Below are positions 1 to 9,868 of a stretch of DNA of 64,000 bases, in pieces (the stretch's first letter is position 1; each line of letters opens with the position of its first letter). The notes beneath the pieces are model-generated. The model saw only the letters and a list, made by a program, of their open reading frames with translations. It ran no database searches and was not told where the DNA came from. The position numbers were made by a program, and so were the translations under genes. This DNA is from Bacillus sp. DTU_2020_1000418_1_SI_GHA_SEK_038. Lineage in GTDB: Bacteria; Bacillota; Bacilli; Bacillales; Cytobacillaceae. The stretch is taken from positions 2,976,001 to 3,040,000 of the forward strand of contig NZ_CP135435.1 of NCBI RefSeq assembly GCF_032341175.1, read 5' to 3'.

Positions 1-781
1 TCTCAGCCGCACCTGTTGGTGTGGGAGCACGTAAATCAGCCACAAAATCAGCAATGGTAAAATCGGTTTCATGTCCAACAGCAGAAATGATGGGAATTTG
101 CGAATGGAAAATGGCTTTTGCCACCTCTTCTTCATTAAAAGCCCAAAGCTCTTCAATCGAACCACCGCCACGCCCAATAATAAGCACATCTGCTTCATTT
201 AATTCATTGGCTAATTGTATTTGCTTCACAATAGATGGTGCCGCCTGTAACCCTTGGACAAGTGCAGGGAATATTGTGATATTTACTACAGGATAACGCC
301 TCTTAATCGTTGTTAATATATCACGGATTGCTGCTCCAGTTGGGGATGTTATAATACCGACTGTCTTTGGGAATTTAGGAATGGGTTTTTTATTTTGAGG
401 TGAAAAAATTCCTTCCTTTTCAAGCCGTTCTTTTAACTGTTCAAAGGCTAAATATAAATCGCCAATTCCGTCAGGATGCATTTCTTTAATGTAGATTTGA
501 TACTGGCCGCTTGGCTCATAAACGGTAAGATCACCTCTAATAAGAACCTTCATCCCATTTTCAGGCGAAAATTTCATTCCCCGATTATTGCTTGAAAACA
601 TAACAGCAAGAACGCGGGCCTTTTCATCCTTTAACGTAAAATACATATGACCGCTGGAATGCTGTTTAAAATTCGAAATTTCACCCTTTACCAAGACGTC
701 CTGCAAATGCGGGTCAGCATCAAATTTTCTCTTTATATATTTAGTAAGAGCATTCACTGTTAAATAGCGTTGGTCTTTCAT
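1..781 (-). CDS. xseA: Exodeoxyribonuclease VII large subunit, N-terminal part (cut by window edge)
   Basis: Large subunit of exonuclease VII, which degrades single-stranded DNA to oligonucleotides together with XseB. Reading the minus strand from the ATG at 781 gives [20 protein letters not shown], the N-terminal OB-fold region, followed by the family blocks [32 protein letters not shown] and [20 protein letters not shown]. About 260 residues are present of roughly 450; the C-terminal part lies off the left edge. It follows folD as in B. subtilis (nusB-folD-xseA-xseB), but a 300-base gap with a dispersed repeat separates it from folD. Confidence 0.95.
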   Translation of the reverse strand, partial: MKDQRYLTVNALTKYIKRKFDADPHLQDVLVKGEISNFKQHSSGHMYFTLKDEKARVLAVMFSSNNRGMKFSPENGMKVLIRGDLTVYEPSGQYQIYIKEMHPDGIGDLYLAFEQLKERLEKEGIFSPQNKKPIPKFPKTVGIITSPTGAAIRDILTTIKRRYPVVNITIFPALVQGLQAAPSIVKQIQLANELNEADVLIIGRGGGSIEELWAFNEEEVAKAIFHSQIPIISAVGHETDFTIADFVADLRAPTPTGAAE

Positions 782-802
782 AATAATAATCTCCTTATAG
801 AA

Positions 803-922
803 ATGCGCAAGCACCTTGGTCACCCCCGACAAGCACAAGACGGGCCTCCCGGAAAGGTGAGCTCTACCTTTTTGGGAGGGCCGGCTTGTGACCTCGAGGG
901 GGTAGGTGCTGGAGCTAGACAG
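803..922. repeat. Dispersed palindromic repeat, copy A
   Basis: The folD-xseA gap (782-1084) holds a roughly 120-base element that starts GCGCAAGCACCTT and ends AGGTGCTGGAGCTAGAC. Inside are complementary arms (CACAAG near 836 with CTTGTG near 885) and a central AAGGT/ACCTT palindrome. The same start, arms and end recur at 38047-38164, with shorter relatives at 35018-35047 and 35498-35560. The rest of the gap shows no gene. Confidence 0.75.
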
Positions 923-1084
923 TTCTCAAATTTTGAAAAAAGTTTATTATCTTTAGTATACCAACAACAAAACTGCCCTTTCATTATAGATTTAGTTTCT
1001 TAAACCGTCACGTATAAAGCGTACAGTGTAAGAGGAACTAAAGCATCATTTGAAAAGGGCAGAAGCTAGACAATTTATTAATTT

Positions 1085-1948
1085 TTACTTTGCATTTTTT
1101 TGCTGAATGGACTTAGCCGCCTTTAATGTATTAAACATAAGCATTGTTATTGTCATTGGACCAACGCCGCCTGGTACAGGTGTAATATAGCTTGCTACTT
1201 CCTTCACTTCATCGAAGTCCACGTCTCCGCAAAGCTTACCTTCACTATTTCGGTTTATTCCAACATCGATAACGATAGCACCTTCCTTAACATGCTCCTT
1301 CGTTATGAAATTCACCTTACCAACAGCTGCCACAATAATATCTGCTTGTCTAGTAAATTTTTTCAAATCTGTTGTTTTAGAATGGCAATATGTAACCGTT
1401 GCATGCTTATTTAGGAATAACTGGCCTGCTGGTTTTCCTACAATATTACTGCGTCCTACGACAACCACATGCTTGCCTGAAATATCTACATTTATAAAAT
1501 CAAGCATTTCCATAACTCCATATGGGGTACATGGCAGAAACGCATCCTGTCCCGTCATCATTCTTCCAATATTAACGGGATGAAACCCATCTACATCTTT
1601 ATCCGGAGAAATGGTTTCAATTACTTTCACTTCATCAATATGATGAGGCAATGGCAATTGTACTAAAATCCCATGAATATTTGGGTCCTCATTAAGTTCT
1701 ATTACTTTCCCAAGAAGTTCTTCTTCACTTACCTCTTCAGGCAGCTCAATTAACTCCGAATGCATTCCAAGGTCCTTACAAGTTTTTTCTTTACTCGAGA
1801 CATATGTTCTTGATGCCTGGTTATTTCCGACTAAAATCACGGCAAGTCCCGGAATAATGCCTTCTTTTTTTAGTTTTTCTACCTCTTCAGCGATAAAGGT
1901 CTTTTTTTGTCTAGCTATTTCTTTTCCATCAATCAAATTCACAGTCAT
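1085..1948 (-). CDS. folD: Bifunctional methylenetetrahydrofolate dehydrogenase / methenyltetrahydrofolate cyclohydrolase
   Basis: Cytosolic one-carbon enzyme that interconverts 5,10-methylene-THF, methenyl-THF and 10-formyl-THF with NADP. The 287 residues match the normal family length. Visible blocks are YVSSKEK around residues 49-55 (its last-but-two Lys, near residue 53, corresponds to the catalytic Lys of the family), the GILVQLPLP signature near residue 93, the nucleotide-binding [13 protein letters not shown] stretch near 160, and [12 protein letters not shown] near the C-terminus. It lies 44 bases downstream of nusB in the same orientation and is probably co-transcribed with it. It supplies formyl-THF for purine and fMet synthesis and shares the folate pool with the glycine cleavage system further along. 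Confidence 0.96.
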   Translation of the reverse strand: MTVNLIDGKEIARQKKTFIAEEVEKLKKEGIIPGLAVILVGNNQASRTYVSSKEKTCKDLGMHSELIELPEEVSEEELLGKVIELNEDPNIHGILVQLPLPHHIDEVKVIETISPDKDVDGFHPVNIGRMMTGQDAFLPCTPYGVMEMLDFINVDISGKHVVVVGRSNIVGKPAGQLFLNKHATVTYCHSKTTDLKKFTRQADIIVAAVGKVNFITKEHVKEGAIVIDVGINRNSEGKLCGDVDFDEVKEVASYITPVPGGVGPMTITMLMFNTLKAAKSIQQKNAK

Positions 1949-1992
1949 GTTATCTTCTCCCTAAAAATTAATGAAAGGAACCTACTGACACA

Positions 1993-2379
1993 TTAAAGCT
2001 GATGCTTTATCTTGGAAAGAACACCATTTATAAACTTGCTTGATTGATCATCCCCATATAATTTTGCAATTTCAATTCCCTCGTCTATAACGACATTTTG
2101 GGGTGTATCCTTGCAAAATAAAAGCTCATAAACGGATAGTCTTAAAAGATTTCGATCAACTGTTGCCAATCTTTCCAATGTCCAATTTTCTAAATTTTTC
2201 TTAATTATTTCGTCAATAGCTTCTTTGTTTTCTACAACTCCATTGACAAGCTGATTAAGAAATTCATTGCTTGGCGCATTCTCTAAAACATGTTCAATGG
2301 CTGAGGCTGGATCTACTTCGCTTACATCAATTTGAAAAATGGCTTGTAATGCTTTTTCTCTTGCTGTTCTTCTTTTCAT
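1993..2379 (-). CDS. nusB: Transcription antitermination factor NusB
   Basis: RNA-binding all-helical protein that joins NusE (S10) at boxA to form the rRNA antitermination complex. The 128-residue product begins MKRRTAREKALQAIFQIDVS, the standard NusB N-terminus, and carries the C-terminal block NVVIDEGIEIAKLYGDDQSS-KFINGVL typical of the family. An AAAGGAG ribosome site lies upstream of the ATG. A terminator at 2620-2656 separates it from yqhY, so nusB-folD probably have their own promoter in the 2400-2620 gap; I saw no clear promoter there. Confidence 0.95.
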   Translation of the reverse strand: MKRRTAREKALQAIFQIDVSEVDPASAIEHVLENAPSNEFLNQLVNGVVENKEAIDEIIKKNLENWTLERLATVDRNLLRLSVYELLFCKDTPQNVVIDEGIEIAKLYGDDQSSKFINGVLSKIKHQL

Positions 2380-2619
2380 TCTATTATTTACTCCTTTAAC
2401 AGGGAAAGTTTCAGTTGCAGCCTAAGTCTAATCACTCATTGCATTATTGTTATTATCATTTATGCCATTTAATTCTGTAAAAATACATTTTAAATAATAG
2501 CATAAGATTGTCCAATAAGCACTGAGTAAGAAAAATTTTCCCCATTAAGCCAAATACTTTATCCATAATAACTCTAGCAGAAAACAGAATAAATTTAAAC
2601 TATTGATAGACATTTAAGT

Positions 2620-2656
2620 AAAAAAGCCAAAGACAAATTTGTGTCTTTGGCCTTTT
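2620..2656 (-). terminator. Rho-independent terminator after yqhY
   Basis: Inverted repeat GCCAAAGACA (2626-2635) / TGTCTTTGGC (2642-2651) with a 6-base loop. On the minus strand it is followed by a run of T. It ends the accB-accC-yqhY unit just past the yqhY stop. Confidence 0.85.
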
Positions 2657-2665
2657 GATTATCAA

Positions 2666-3070
2666 TTATATTTCTTGCTCGTACTCAACTGCTTGTTTTT
2701 GATTTTCAAAAACGATTCCAACAACATGAACATTTACTTCTTGTGCTTCTAGTGCAGTCATATTCAATAATGCTTGTCGGATATTGTCTTGAATTTTCTG
2801 GGCAACATTTGGAATGGAGACGCCGAATACCATTGAACAATATACATCTACCTTAATACCGTCCTCAGAAAGCTCGACTTTTACCCCTTTGCCATGATTT
2901 TTCTTCCCTAAACGTTCTACAACGCCTGTAGCGAAGTTTCCACGCATTTGCGCTACTCCTTCTACTTCTGATGCGGCAATTCCAGCAATGACTTCAATTA
3001 CTTCTGGAGCAATCTCAATTTTTCCTAATCCATTGTTTTCATGACTCATTTCTAGAATATTCTCGTTCAC
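2666..3070 (-). CDS. yqhY: Asp23/Gls24 family protein YqhY
   Basis: Small conserved Asp23/Gls24 protein encoded with the acetyl-CoA carboxylase genes. In B. subtilis, loss of yqhY is lethal or quickly compensated by mutations in accB/accC, implying it moderates carboxylase activity (established knowledge). The block KIEIAPEVIEVIAGIAASEVEGV and the following MRGNFATGVVERLGKKNHGKG are diagnostic. The GTG at 3070 is the best start: GGAGGTG stands 6 bases before it, overlapping the accC stop region. A TTG at 3085 and an ATG further in are alternatives. The tight junction with accC indicates one transcript. Confidence 0.9.
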   Translation of the reverse strand: MNENILEMSHENNGLGKIEIAPEVIEVIAGIAASEVEGVAQMRGNFATGVVERLGKKNHGKGVKVELSEDGIKVDVYCSMVFGVSIPNVAQKIQDNIRQALLNMTALEAQEVNVHVVGIVFENQKQAVEYEQEI

Positions 3071-3085
3071 CCTAAGCACCTCCAA

Positions 3086-4444
3086 TTAGTCTTCTCTCTG
3101 CATAACATTATACATTTCTAAAAATTTAGTGTTGAATTGACCATCCACAAATTTTTCATGACTAAGAAGCTTTAAATGGAATGGAATAGTTGTGTGCACA
3201 CCTTCAATAACAAACTCGCTTAATGCTCTTTTCATTCGGGCGATGGCTTCGTCCCTAGTTGCGCCATAGGTGATTACCTTTGCAATCATGGAGTCGTAAT
3301 AAGGGGGAATCATATATCCCGGATATGCCGCAGAATCAACACGAACTCCTAAACCGCCTGGAGGAAGATACATGTTAATTCTTCCTGCGGATGGCATAAA
3401 ATTCTTCTCTGGATTTTCTGCATTAATTCGGCATTCAATTGACCAGCCATTAAATGTAACATCCTTTTGCGAAAAATTCAGCTTTTCACCTGATGCCACT
3501 TTTATTTGTTCCTTTATTAAGTCAACTCCTGTTACCATTTCTGTAACTGGGTGCTCAACCTGAATCCGGGTATTCATTTCCATAAAGTAAAATTTGCGAT
3601 TCTGGTAATCATATATAAATTCTATCGTGCCAGCGCCTGTATAATCAACTGCTTTTGCAGCTTTTACGGCAGCATTTCCCATTTCTTCACGTGTTTCACC
3701 ATCTAATGCGGGAGATGGTGTTTCTTCTAATAGCTTTTGAAGACGTCTTTGAATCGAGCAGTCTCTTTCCCCTAGATGAACTGTGTTTCCGAATGTATCA
3801 GCTAAAACTTGAATTTCAACATGGCGGAAATCCTCAATATATTTCTCTAAATAAACACCAGGGTTGCCAAAAGCCGTTAAAGCTTCCTGCTGTGTTATGT
3901 TAATTCCCTTTACAAGCTCTTGCTCATTACGGGCAACGCGGATACCTTTTCCGCCGCCGCCTGCTGTAGCTTTAATAATAACTGGATATTCAATCTTGTT
4001 AGCAAGTTCAATAGCTTCCTCGATATCCTTAATAATTCCATTCGAACCAGGGACAATCGGTACGCCTGCTTCCTTCATTGTTTCTCTTGCAATATCCTTC
4101 GTTCCCATTTTCGTAATGGCTTCTGGCGTTGGCCCTACGAAAATAATATTACATTCACGGCATAGCTCTGCAAAATCTGCATTTTCCGCTAGGAAGCCAT
4201 AGCCTGGATGAATCGCATCACAATCGGTTAGCTTTGCGACACTAATGATATTGGTGAAATTTAGATAGCTATCTTTAGATGCTGTCGGTCCAATGCAATA
4301 TGCTTCATCGGCAAGCTGGACATGAAGAGCTTCTTTATCAGCCTCAGAAAAGACGGCGACCGTTTCAATCTCCATTTCACGGCAAGCACGAATGATCCGA
4401 ACAGCGATTTCTCCTCGGTTTGCAATTAGCAGTTTTTTAATCAT
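3086..4444 (-). CDS. accC: Biotin carboxylase subunit of acetyl-CoA carboxylase
   Basis: ATP-dependent carboxylation of the biotin carried by AccB, first half of malonyl-CoA synthesis. The 452-residue length is normal. Domains in order are the N-terminal biotin carboxylase fold ([19 protein letters not shown]), the ATP-grasp with glycine-rich loop [14 protein letters not shown] near residue 160, the catalytic [14 protein letters not shown] block near 290, and the C-terminal domain. It follows accB by 14 bases and touches yqhY, so the three form one operon. Confidence 0.97.
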   Translation of the reverse strand: MIKKLLIANRGEIAVRIIRACREMEIETVAVFSEADKEALHVQLADEAYCIGPTASKDSYLNFTNIISVAKLTDCDAIHPGYGFLAENADFAELCRECNIIFVGPTPEAITKMGTKDIARETMKEAGVPIVPGSNGIIKDIEEAIELANKIEYPVIIKATAGGGGKGIRVARNEQELVKGINITQQEALTAFGNPGVYLEKYIEDFRHVEIQVLADTFGNTVHLGERDCSIQRRLQKLLEETPSPALDGETREEMGNAAVKAAKAVDYTGAGTIEFIYDYQNRKFYFMEMNTRIQVEHPVTEMVTGVDLIKEQIKVASGEKLNFSQKDVTFNGWSIECRINAENPEKNFMPSAGRINMYLPPGGLGVRVDSAAYPGYMIPPYYDSMIAKVITYGATRDEAIARMKRALSEFVIEGVHTTIPFHLKLLSHEKFVDGQFNTKFLEMYNVMQRED

Positions 4445-4458
4445 CCTGTTACCGCTCC

Positions 4459-4956
4459 TTATTCTGCTTTTACTAAAAATAATGGCTGGCCGTATTCTAC
4501 CAATTGCCCATCTTTAACTAGAACTTCAACAATTTCCCCATTGACTTCGGCTTCAATTTCATTGAAAAGTTTCATTGCTTCTACGATACAAACAATCGAG
4601 TCATTAGAAACCTTAGAGCCTGCCTTAACATATGGATCTGCATCTGGAGATGAGGATTGATAGAATGTACCAACCATTGGAGAAACAATTTTATGTAGGT
4701 TCTTCGTATTAACCTCTGCTTCCTTAACAGGTTCTTGAACAGCAGTTTCAACTGGAACCTGTTGAACAGCTGCAGTTTGTACTGGCTGTGGAACTTGAAC
4801 TTCCTGGGCTGAAATCTTGTCTGGCTGAACAACAACTGCTTCAGCCGTTTTCTTTTTCATTTTAATTTTTGATCCTTCATGCTCATATACAAATTCATCA
4901 ATATTTGACTGATCGACAAGCTTAATAAGCTCACGAATTTCTTGTACTTTTAACAT
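4459..4956 (-). CDS. accB: Biotin carboxyl carrier protein of acetyl-CoA carboxylase
   Basis: Carries covalently bound biotin between AccC and the carboxyltransferase. From the ATG at 4956 (AAGGGG eight bases upstream) the product is about 165 residues. It has a helical N-terminus ([16 protein letters not shown]), a flexible Gln/Val/Pro-rich linker (residues about 45-90), and a biotinyl domain with [13 protein letters not shown], whose Lys is the biotinylation site. A GTG at 4965 is an alternative start adding three residues. First gene of accB-accC-yqhY. Confidence 0.96.
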   Translation of the reverse strand: MLKVQEIRELIKLVDQSNIDEFVYEHEGSKIKMKKKTAEAVVVQPDKISAQEVQVPQPVQTAAVQQVPVETAVQEPVKEAEVNTKNLHKIVSPMVGTFYQSSSPDADPYVKAGSKVSNDSIVCIVEAMKLFNEIEAEVNGEIVEVLVKDGQLVEYGQPLFLVKAE

Positions 4957-5054
4957 ATTGGGCACCCCTTGTTTTCACTTGAGCTCAAATATTCCAGGCA
5001 ATTTCTCCTGATAAATAACGAACCCGTAAGAATAATTTATGACTAGCTACTAAT

Positions 5055-5084
5055 ATCATACGATAAAATCTTATTGAAATTCAA
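5055..5084 (-). promoter_or_regulatory. Candidate sigma-A promoter for accB-accC-yqhY
   Basis: Minus-strand TTGAAT (5084-5079), 18-base spacer, TATGAT (5060-5055), about 100 bases upstream of accB. Seen by eye only. The rest of the 290-base accB/chemoreceptor gap shows no other recognisable element. Confidence 0.4.
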
Positions 5085-5255
5085 TCATGTATTACGACTA
5101 TGAATAATAATTATGCCCAATTACCCTCTTCTCTACGATTATTTTCCACTTTTTCAAGTCATATGTTAAAAATTCGTGAGTTTCCTCAGAGGAATTTCAC
5201 AAAAAATAGCGAAATAATAATCCAAATGGACCAGGAATAGAGGAGAAGGTGGAAA

Positions 5256-6737
5256 ATGAGTTCGATAAATGAGATAAAAAGAGATGATTTAATTCGAAAA
5301 AATTCCTTAATTATCAAAGCAGCCTTAGTATGTGTCGTTCTTGCTGCCATTGTCGATATTGTAATGAAGAAGGATTTGGCAGTCATTCTTTCTATTATAA
5401 TTGCCGGAGGAGCAGGCATCGGAATTGTTTCTATAATGCATTATCTAAAAAAAGGAATATCTCTCATTCCATATTTAGCTATTCTAATAGTCTCAATCGT
5501 AATGTTTGTCATAATGGAAAATAGTGTATCCCCGACAGCGTATTTTTTAATTTATTTCGTTGTTGCTATGGCCGCTATTTATATGCAGCGAAATATCCTT
5601 TTGCTTGCTTTTGTTCTTGGCTTAGCGGTGATAACTGTTTTCACTTTTTTACATCACGATCAACTGCCTCTTGAAATGAAAAATTATGTGACTATTTATT
5701 TACTTTATTTTCTCGTAACTATTCTGCTATTCTTCCAGCTAATCTTATCTAATAAACTATCGGAACATATTGTTTCGGCACAAATCGAGACCCAATTATT
5801 ATTAGAAAATAATATTAAAATGAAAAAGACAGTCCATAATAGTTCAACAGACCTTTATTCCATGATTGAAAATGTGAAACAATTGAGTCAGGAAAATTAT
5901 GAGGCAGCTGTAGAAATGAGCCAGTCCATTGCTGAAATTTCCTCAGGTATTCAATTCCAAACTGATACTGTTCTTGACATTACCTATTCACTTGAACGTG
6001 CCAATCAACTAACAGATCGTGCAAGTTTGCTTATTGAAAAACTTCATAATGATTCTATTGAGGCTGAGCAAATCACAGAAAAGGGACGTTCTCTCGTTCA
6101 TCATTTAAGAAATAATTTAGAGCATTCCTATAATGAGATACATAAAGTTTATAATGAAATTTCCTCACTTGCCAATCTTGTGAATGAAACTTCCAATTTT
6201 TCAGCCAGCATTCGTGCAATAGCTGAGCAAACGAACCTTTTGGCACTCAATGCATCCATAGAAGCAGCAAGAGCCGGTGAAAGCGGAAAGGGCTTTGCGG
6301 TTGTTGCAGAAGAAGTAAGAAAGCTAGCTGATACAACTGGAAAAACAGCCAAACAAATCACTGACAATCTTAATAGAATTATGATGAATACAGAAGAGAC
6401 GAAAAACAATGTTCAATTAGCAGGGAATAAAGTTAGCAGCAATCTTACGCTTTCAGATGAAACACATGAAGCATTTCAAGATGTATATCAAAAATTTAAT
6501 TTTTTAAAAGAAGATATTTCAAGCTATGACTTCCTTACAAAAGAAATAAATGAATCATCTAAGTCCATCAGTAAGTCTGCTAACGAATTCAGTGCGGTGA
6601 TCGAACAAACTTGCTCTGCCTTACAAGAGCTTTCCTCGACAGTTAGTTTGCAGACACAACACCATAATCATTTAGTTCATGTGGCAGTAAATGCAAATAA
6701 ATCAATGGAAGAATTGATTAAACTGCAGGGAAAATAG
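5256..6737 (+). CDS. Membrane methyl-accepting chemotaxis protein without an extracellular sensor domain
   Basis: Chemoreceptor-type signal transducer. Residues about 20-165 form roughly six closely spaced hydrophobic helices with only short loops, so there is no large extracellular ligand domain and no evident HAMP. The cytoplasmic part is a long coiled coil with the conserved receptor tip [20 protein letters not shown] followed by [20 protein letters not shown], which binds CheA/CheW in the family. AGGAGAAGGTGG lies before the ATG. The gene lies alone on the plus strand between accB and spoIIIAH, which are neighbours in B. subtilis, so it is an insertion in a conserved block. The ligand is unknown; a membrane-potential or lipid-phase cue is only a guess. 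Confidence 0.9.
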   Translation: MSSINEIKRDDLIRKNSLIIKAALVCVVLAAIVDIVMKKDLAVILSIIIAGGAGIGIVSIMHYLKKGISLIPYLAILIVSIVMFVIMENSVSPTAYFLIYFVVAMAAIYMQRNILLLAFVLGLAVITVFTFLHHDQLPLEMKNYVTIYLLYFLVTILLFFQLILSNKLSEHIVSAQIETQLLLENNIKMKKTVHNSSTDLYSMIENVKQLSQENYEAAVEMSQSIAEISSGIQFQTDTVLDITYSLERANQLTDRASLLIEKLHNDSIEAEQITEKGRSLVHHLRNNLEHSYNEIHKVYNEISSLANLVNETSNFSASIRAIAEQTNLLALNASIEAARAGESGKGFAVVAEEVRKLADTTGKTAKQITDNLNRIMMNTEETKNNVQLAGNKVSSNLTLSDETHEAFQDVYQKFNFLKEDISSYDFLTKEINESSKSISKSANEFSAVIEQTCSALQELSSTVSLQTQHHNHLVHVAVNANKSMEELIKLQGK

Positions 6738-6766
6738 CGGACCCATATGGGTTCCGCTATTTTTTT
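6733..6766 (+). terminator. Terminator after the chemoreceptor gene
   Basis: AATAGCGGACCC (6733-6744), ATAT loop, GGGTTCCGCTATT, then a run of T. The right arm carries one extra base (bulge). The stem begins inside the chemoreceptor stop codon region. Confidence 0.85.
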
Positions 6767-6781
6767 GATGTATAATCTATA

Positions 6782-7324
6782 TTACTTTGGAGCTTTAAAT
6801 TCTACTGTTACTGCCTGAAGACCGCCAATTTCGTTATTAACTTCACGAATAATGTCGTTTGCGGCTGAACGGGAAAGTTCTTTCGCTTTCACAGTCACAC
6901 GAACATTTTTCCCCTCTGCACGTACTAGTACATCTTCGTAATTCATGGCACGAATTAATGTTTCTAGCATTTCTTCTTTTTTAGCTAGGGCATCAAGCAG
7001 GTCAATCTGATCCTTTGCCGCGCTGATTTCCTCGGCAGGAAGCTCTGTATTAGCCATCTTAGCCGTTAACTCTTCAATCATTTTACTGCGCTCATCATTT
7101 AACTTCAGGCGTAATGCTTCAAACATTTCATCTCCAGATGCATTAGTAATAATTGCACTATCATCTAAATTCTCTACTGCTGTTTCATTTGACTGCTGGG
7201 CTTCCTCAGTCGGATTTGCTAGATTATTTCCATTTTGCTCTGGTGATGTAATATAGTACACCGACAATACAACGACTAGGCTTAGCATAGTTAATAACCA
7301 GACAGTTTGTTTTTTTAATAACAT
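6782..7324 (-). CDS. spoIIIAH: Stage III sporulation protein AH
   Basis: Forespore-engulfment channel component: in the family the extracellular part of SpoIIIAH (mother-cell membrane) binds SpoIIQ from the forespore and forms part of the feeding-tube ring. The 180-residue product has one N-terminal membrane helix (residues about 8-28, LLTMLSLVVVLSVYYI), an acidic linker, and a C-terminal ring-building domain (VLVRAEGKNVRVTVKAKELS). Last gene of the spoIIIA operon, 3 bases after spoIIIAG. Confidence 0.93.
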   Translation of the reverse strand: MLLKKQTVWLLTMLSLVVVLSVYYITSPEQNGNNLANPTEEAQQSNETAVENLDDSAIITNASGDEMFEALRLKLNDERSKMIEELTAKMANTELPAEEISAAKDQIDLLDALAKKEEMLETLIRAMNYEDVLVRAEGKNVRVTVKAKELSRSAANDIIREVNNEIGGLQAVTVEFKAPK

Positions 7325-7327
7325 CTA

Positions 7328-7996
7328 TTATTCCCCCTTAGTTTTTTTAGGCATGACAGCAACTCTATGACTAGGAACATCTAGTGCTCTTGTTACCGCC
7401 TCAATAATCCAGCCTTTTACTGTTATATTTTCAGCACCTTTTGCAACAACTAGAACTCCTCTTATTTTGGGCTTCTTCGTTTCTAGTACAATCGGAACCT
7501 CTTCTTCTCCCCTTCTTGTAATCACCAGATGCTCTTCGTTCGAAATATCCTCGACATTTCTCTTACCGCCTTCACGATCGGTTTCGTCAGTAACTTGAGT
7601 TTTGCTAGTCCTGTTCTTCTCGAGGACCTTCGCTTCAGTCGCATCTACATTAACGACCACTGTCACATCGTCTACTCCAACGATAGTATCAAGTGCTTCT
7701 TTCAACTGGGCTTCATAAGCCCGTTCATAAGCAGCAATCATGTCATTGCCTGCCTTCTGCTTCTGGCCAAATGCTGGAATATCCTCTTCCTCATTCGTTT
7801 TTTGATTATTATTCATAACAGGTATGTTTGAATTCGAAGACTTGTCATTAAAGAACATATTGCTAATTAGCATAATGGCTGCTCCAAAGAGGAGGACAAG
7901 AAGCAAATATTGATACTTCCCAGGCTTTTTATCAGGCTGATCATCTTTGGAAAGCCATTTTTTCAATAATGTTAAAGGCCCTTTATCTTTATCCAT
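7328..7996 (-). CDS. spoIIIAG: Stage III sporulation protein AG
   Basis: Ring-forming component of the SpoIIIA-SpoIIQ channel. The 222 residues hold a short cytoplasmic start, one membrane helix at about 27-47 (YQYLLLVLLFGAAIMLISNM), and an extracellular ring-building domain with a charged insert (around VTDETDREGGKRNVED). The C-terminal block PKIRGVLVVAKGAENITVKG is typical. Its start overlaps the end of spoIIIAF by 8 bases, indicating translational coupling. Confidence 0.94.
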   Translation of the reverse strand: MDKDKGPLTLLKKWLSKDDQPDKKPGKYQYLLLVLLFGAAIMLISNMFFNDKSSNSNIPVMNNNQKTNEEEDIPAFGQKQKAGNDMIAAYERAYEAQLKEALDTIVGVDDVTVVVNVDATEAKVLEKNRTSKTQVTDETDREGGKRNVEDISNEEHLVITRRGEEEVPIVLETKKPKIRGVLVVAKGAENITVKGWIIEAVTRALDVPSHRVAVMPKKTKGE

Positions 7997-8618
7997 CCTT
8001 TTTCAACTTCCCTCCTTCTACCCGAACTTCAATTTTTTCTTCATTCATATTCCATTTTTCCGCTAATAGAGAGGCAATTTTTTCAGTTTCACTAGTTGGA
8101 TTGTTCGAAGGAAGAGATTCCCGCGTATTGATTTCGACTTTTTTAACGACTTCAACAGCTTCCTTTGTTTCTGCTTTAGCCTTCAACTGGACTGTTACCT
8201 TAAGAAGGTTTTCCGGGAAAGTGCTATCGGCTTTTTCATCAACTTCAACAGCAATTCTTGAAATTTCTAATTGATACTGTGCCATCAGCTCCTCTTCAGC
8301 TAGTTTTTCTAATTGGACAGCCATGTCTTCTAGAATATATGCATCTTGCCAGGCTTGTATTTCTCTTTTCTTCATTTCAATTGAATTTTCTAAGTTTTTT
8401 TCTCCAGGACCCTCGATTGCTGGTACAGATGCGAGCACTTTTTCGAAATCATTCGAAATGAGCTTTAAGACAGGTGTTAAAATAACGGCAATAAGTAATA
8501 GCCCTGTCACCATTTTTGTGTACTTTTGCAAATTTGAATTTGGAAGCAGCATGTCGATCACTGTTGCTAATAAGACAAACAAAATAATATTTGTAATCCA
8601 TTCCTTAATAAAATCCAT
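7989..8618 (-). CDS. spoIIIAF: Stage III sporulation protein AF
   Basis: Mother-cell membrane protein of the SpoIIIA complex. Two N-terminal membrane helices (residues about 8-27 and 38-55) are followed by a soluble ring-building-like domain rich in Lys/Glu. Start chosen at the ATG at 8618 because GGAGG lies 9 bases upstream; an in-frame TTG at 8624 is the alternative. About 209 residues. Confidence 0.92.
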   Translation of the reverse strand: MDFIKEWITNIILFVLLATVIDMLLPNSNLQKYTKMVTGLLLIAVILTPVLKLISNDFEKVLASVPAIEGPGEKNLENSIEMKKREIQAWQDAYILEDMAVQLEKLAEEELMAQYQLEISRIAVEVDEKADSTFPENLLKVTVQLKAKAETKEAVEVVKKVEINTRESLPSNNPTSETEKIASLLAEKWNMNEEKIEVRVEGGKLKKDG

Positions 8619-8631
8619 TTGCAATAACCTC

Positions 8632-9831
8632 CTACCTGACCATCATCGTCAAGTTTCCAGCTGCAATGATTACAGTGATACTTAGAAAGAACATAAGGGA
8701 AACAACGGCTAGTGCAGCAAATACATAGATGACACTTTTACTAATAATGTCAAGGCAGGAGATAATAGGCCCGCCGCCTAAAGGCTGTAAAATAGCAGCT
8801 GCAAATTTATAAATGAACGCAATCATGAGAATTTTGATTGCAGGGAATGCCGCAATAAGAATTAAGATAGCCACACCAGCAATTCCGACAGTGTTTTTTA
8901 GTAAAACAGAGGCGCTGATGACTGTATCTGTTGCGTCTGTGAACATTCTGCCTATAACAGGTATGAAATTGCCGGTAATAAATTTAGCCGTCCTAATCGC
9001 CACTCCATCTGTTACAGCAGCAGATGCTCCTTGAACGGAAATTACTCCTAAGAATACGGTTAAGAACAGACCAAGCAGGGCAATACTCCAATTTCGCAGT
9101 AAATTTGCAAGCTGAGTTACCTTGTAGTGATCAGACATGATACTGACAATACTGAGCAATGCCGATAGAAATAATAATGGCAATACAACATATTGAATTA
9201 GTAAACCGCTTATATTCATTAAAAATAGAATGACTGGATGGAAAAACGCAGCGGATACAAGCCCTCCAGATGAGGCGATTAAAGCGAGTAATAATGGTAT
9301 TAGCGCAAGAATAAAAGAAATCATCGTATCAATTGCTTCCTGAGTATAGCTGATGGCTATATGGAAACTGTTTAGTGCAAGGATGATTAAAACCATAAAT
9401 ACAATCGCATATGCCGCCTTGCTTACCGTGCTCTTTTCGAAGGAGTTTTGCAGCGATTGCAGAAACATGCTGAATATTGTAAGCAATATGAGTGAGCCTA
9501 ATAGTTTTCCATTGACAATAAATTCATGGAAGATGAATTTCATGAACCCTGAAGTCCAGTCTTTAAAGGAAAATTTCTTCTCCCCTTTTAGAAATTCATA
9601 TAATGTGCCTTTCTGACTTTCAGGCAAAAAGCCTCCATACTCGGTGCTAATTTTTTCCCAGAAGCTTTTTAATTCATCGATATTGAGAGAATCAAGCTGT
9701 GAATTAACAAGTGCTTGCGGACTAATTGTATTGTTTACTTCTTCTGTTTGCGGAGAGGCTTGTACACTTGGTATTAGTAAAAAGAAGAATAGTAGATTGA
9801 GAAATAATATTTTCTGCAGCCGTTGCTCCAT
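8632..9831 (-). CDS. spoIIIAE: Stage III sporulation protein AE
   Basis: Polytopic membrane protein of the SpoIIIA channel. The 399-residue product has an N-terminal signal-like hydrophobic segment (LFLNLLFFFLLIPSVQA), a soluble region to about residue 95, then about seven membrane helices to the C-terminus. GAGGTG stands before the ATG. Middle of the spoIIIA operon. Confidence 0.94.
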   Translation of the reverse strand: MEQRLQKILFLNLLFFFLLIPSVQASPQTEEVNNTISPQALVNSQLDSLNIDELKSFWEKISTEYGGFLPESQKGTLYEFLKGEKKFSFKDWTSGFMKFIFHEFIVNGKLLGSLILLTIFSMFLQSLQNSFEKSTVSKAAYAIVFMVLIILALNSFHIAISYTQEAIDTMISFILALIPLLLALIASSGGLVSAAFFHPVILFLMNISGLLIQYVVLPLLFLSALLSIVSIMSDHYKVTQLANLLRNWSIALLGLFLTVFLGVISVQGASAAVTDGVAIRTAKFITGNFIPVIGRMFTDATDTVISASVLLKNTVGIAGVAILILIAAFPAIKILMIAFIYKFAAAILQPLGGGPIISCLDIISKSVIYVFAALAVVSLMFFLSITVIIAAGNLTMMVR

Positions 9832-9868
9832 CCGTTACACCTCATTTAAGAAAAATGCCGCGCATCTA

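Noticed and set aside
21..296. Plus-strand open frame at the left edge
   Set aside because: It lies entirely inside xseA on the other strand, whose product matches XseA motifs throughout.
770..1003. Plus-strand open frame upstream of folD
   Set aside because: It runs through the xseA start and palindromic repeat A; no ribosome site or family resemblance.
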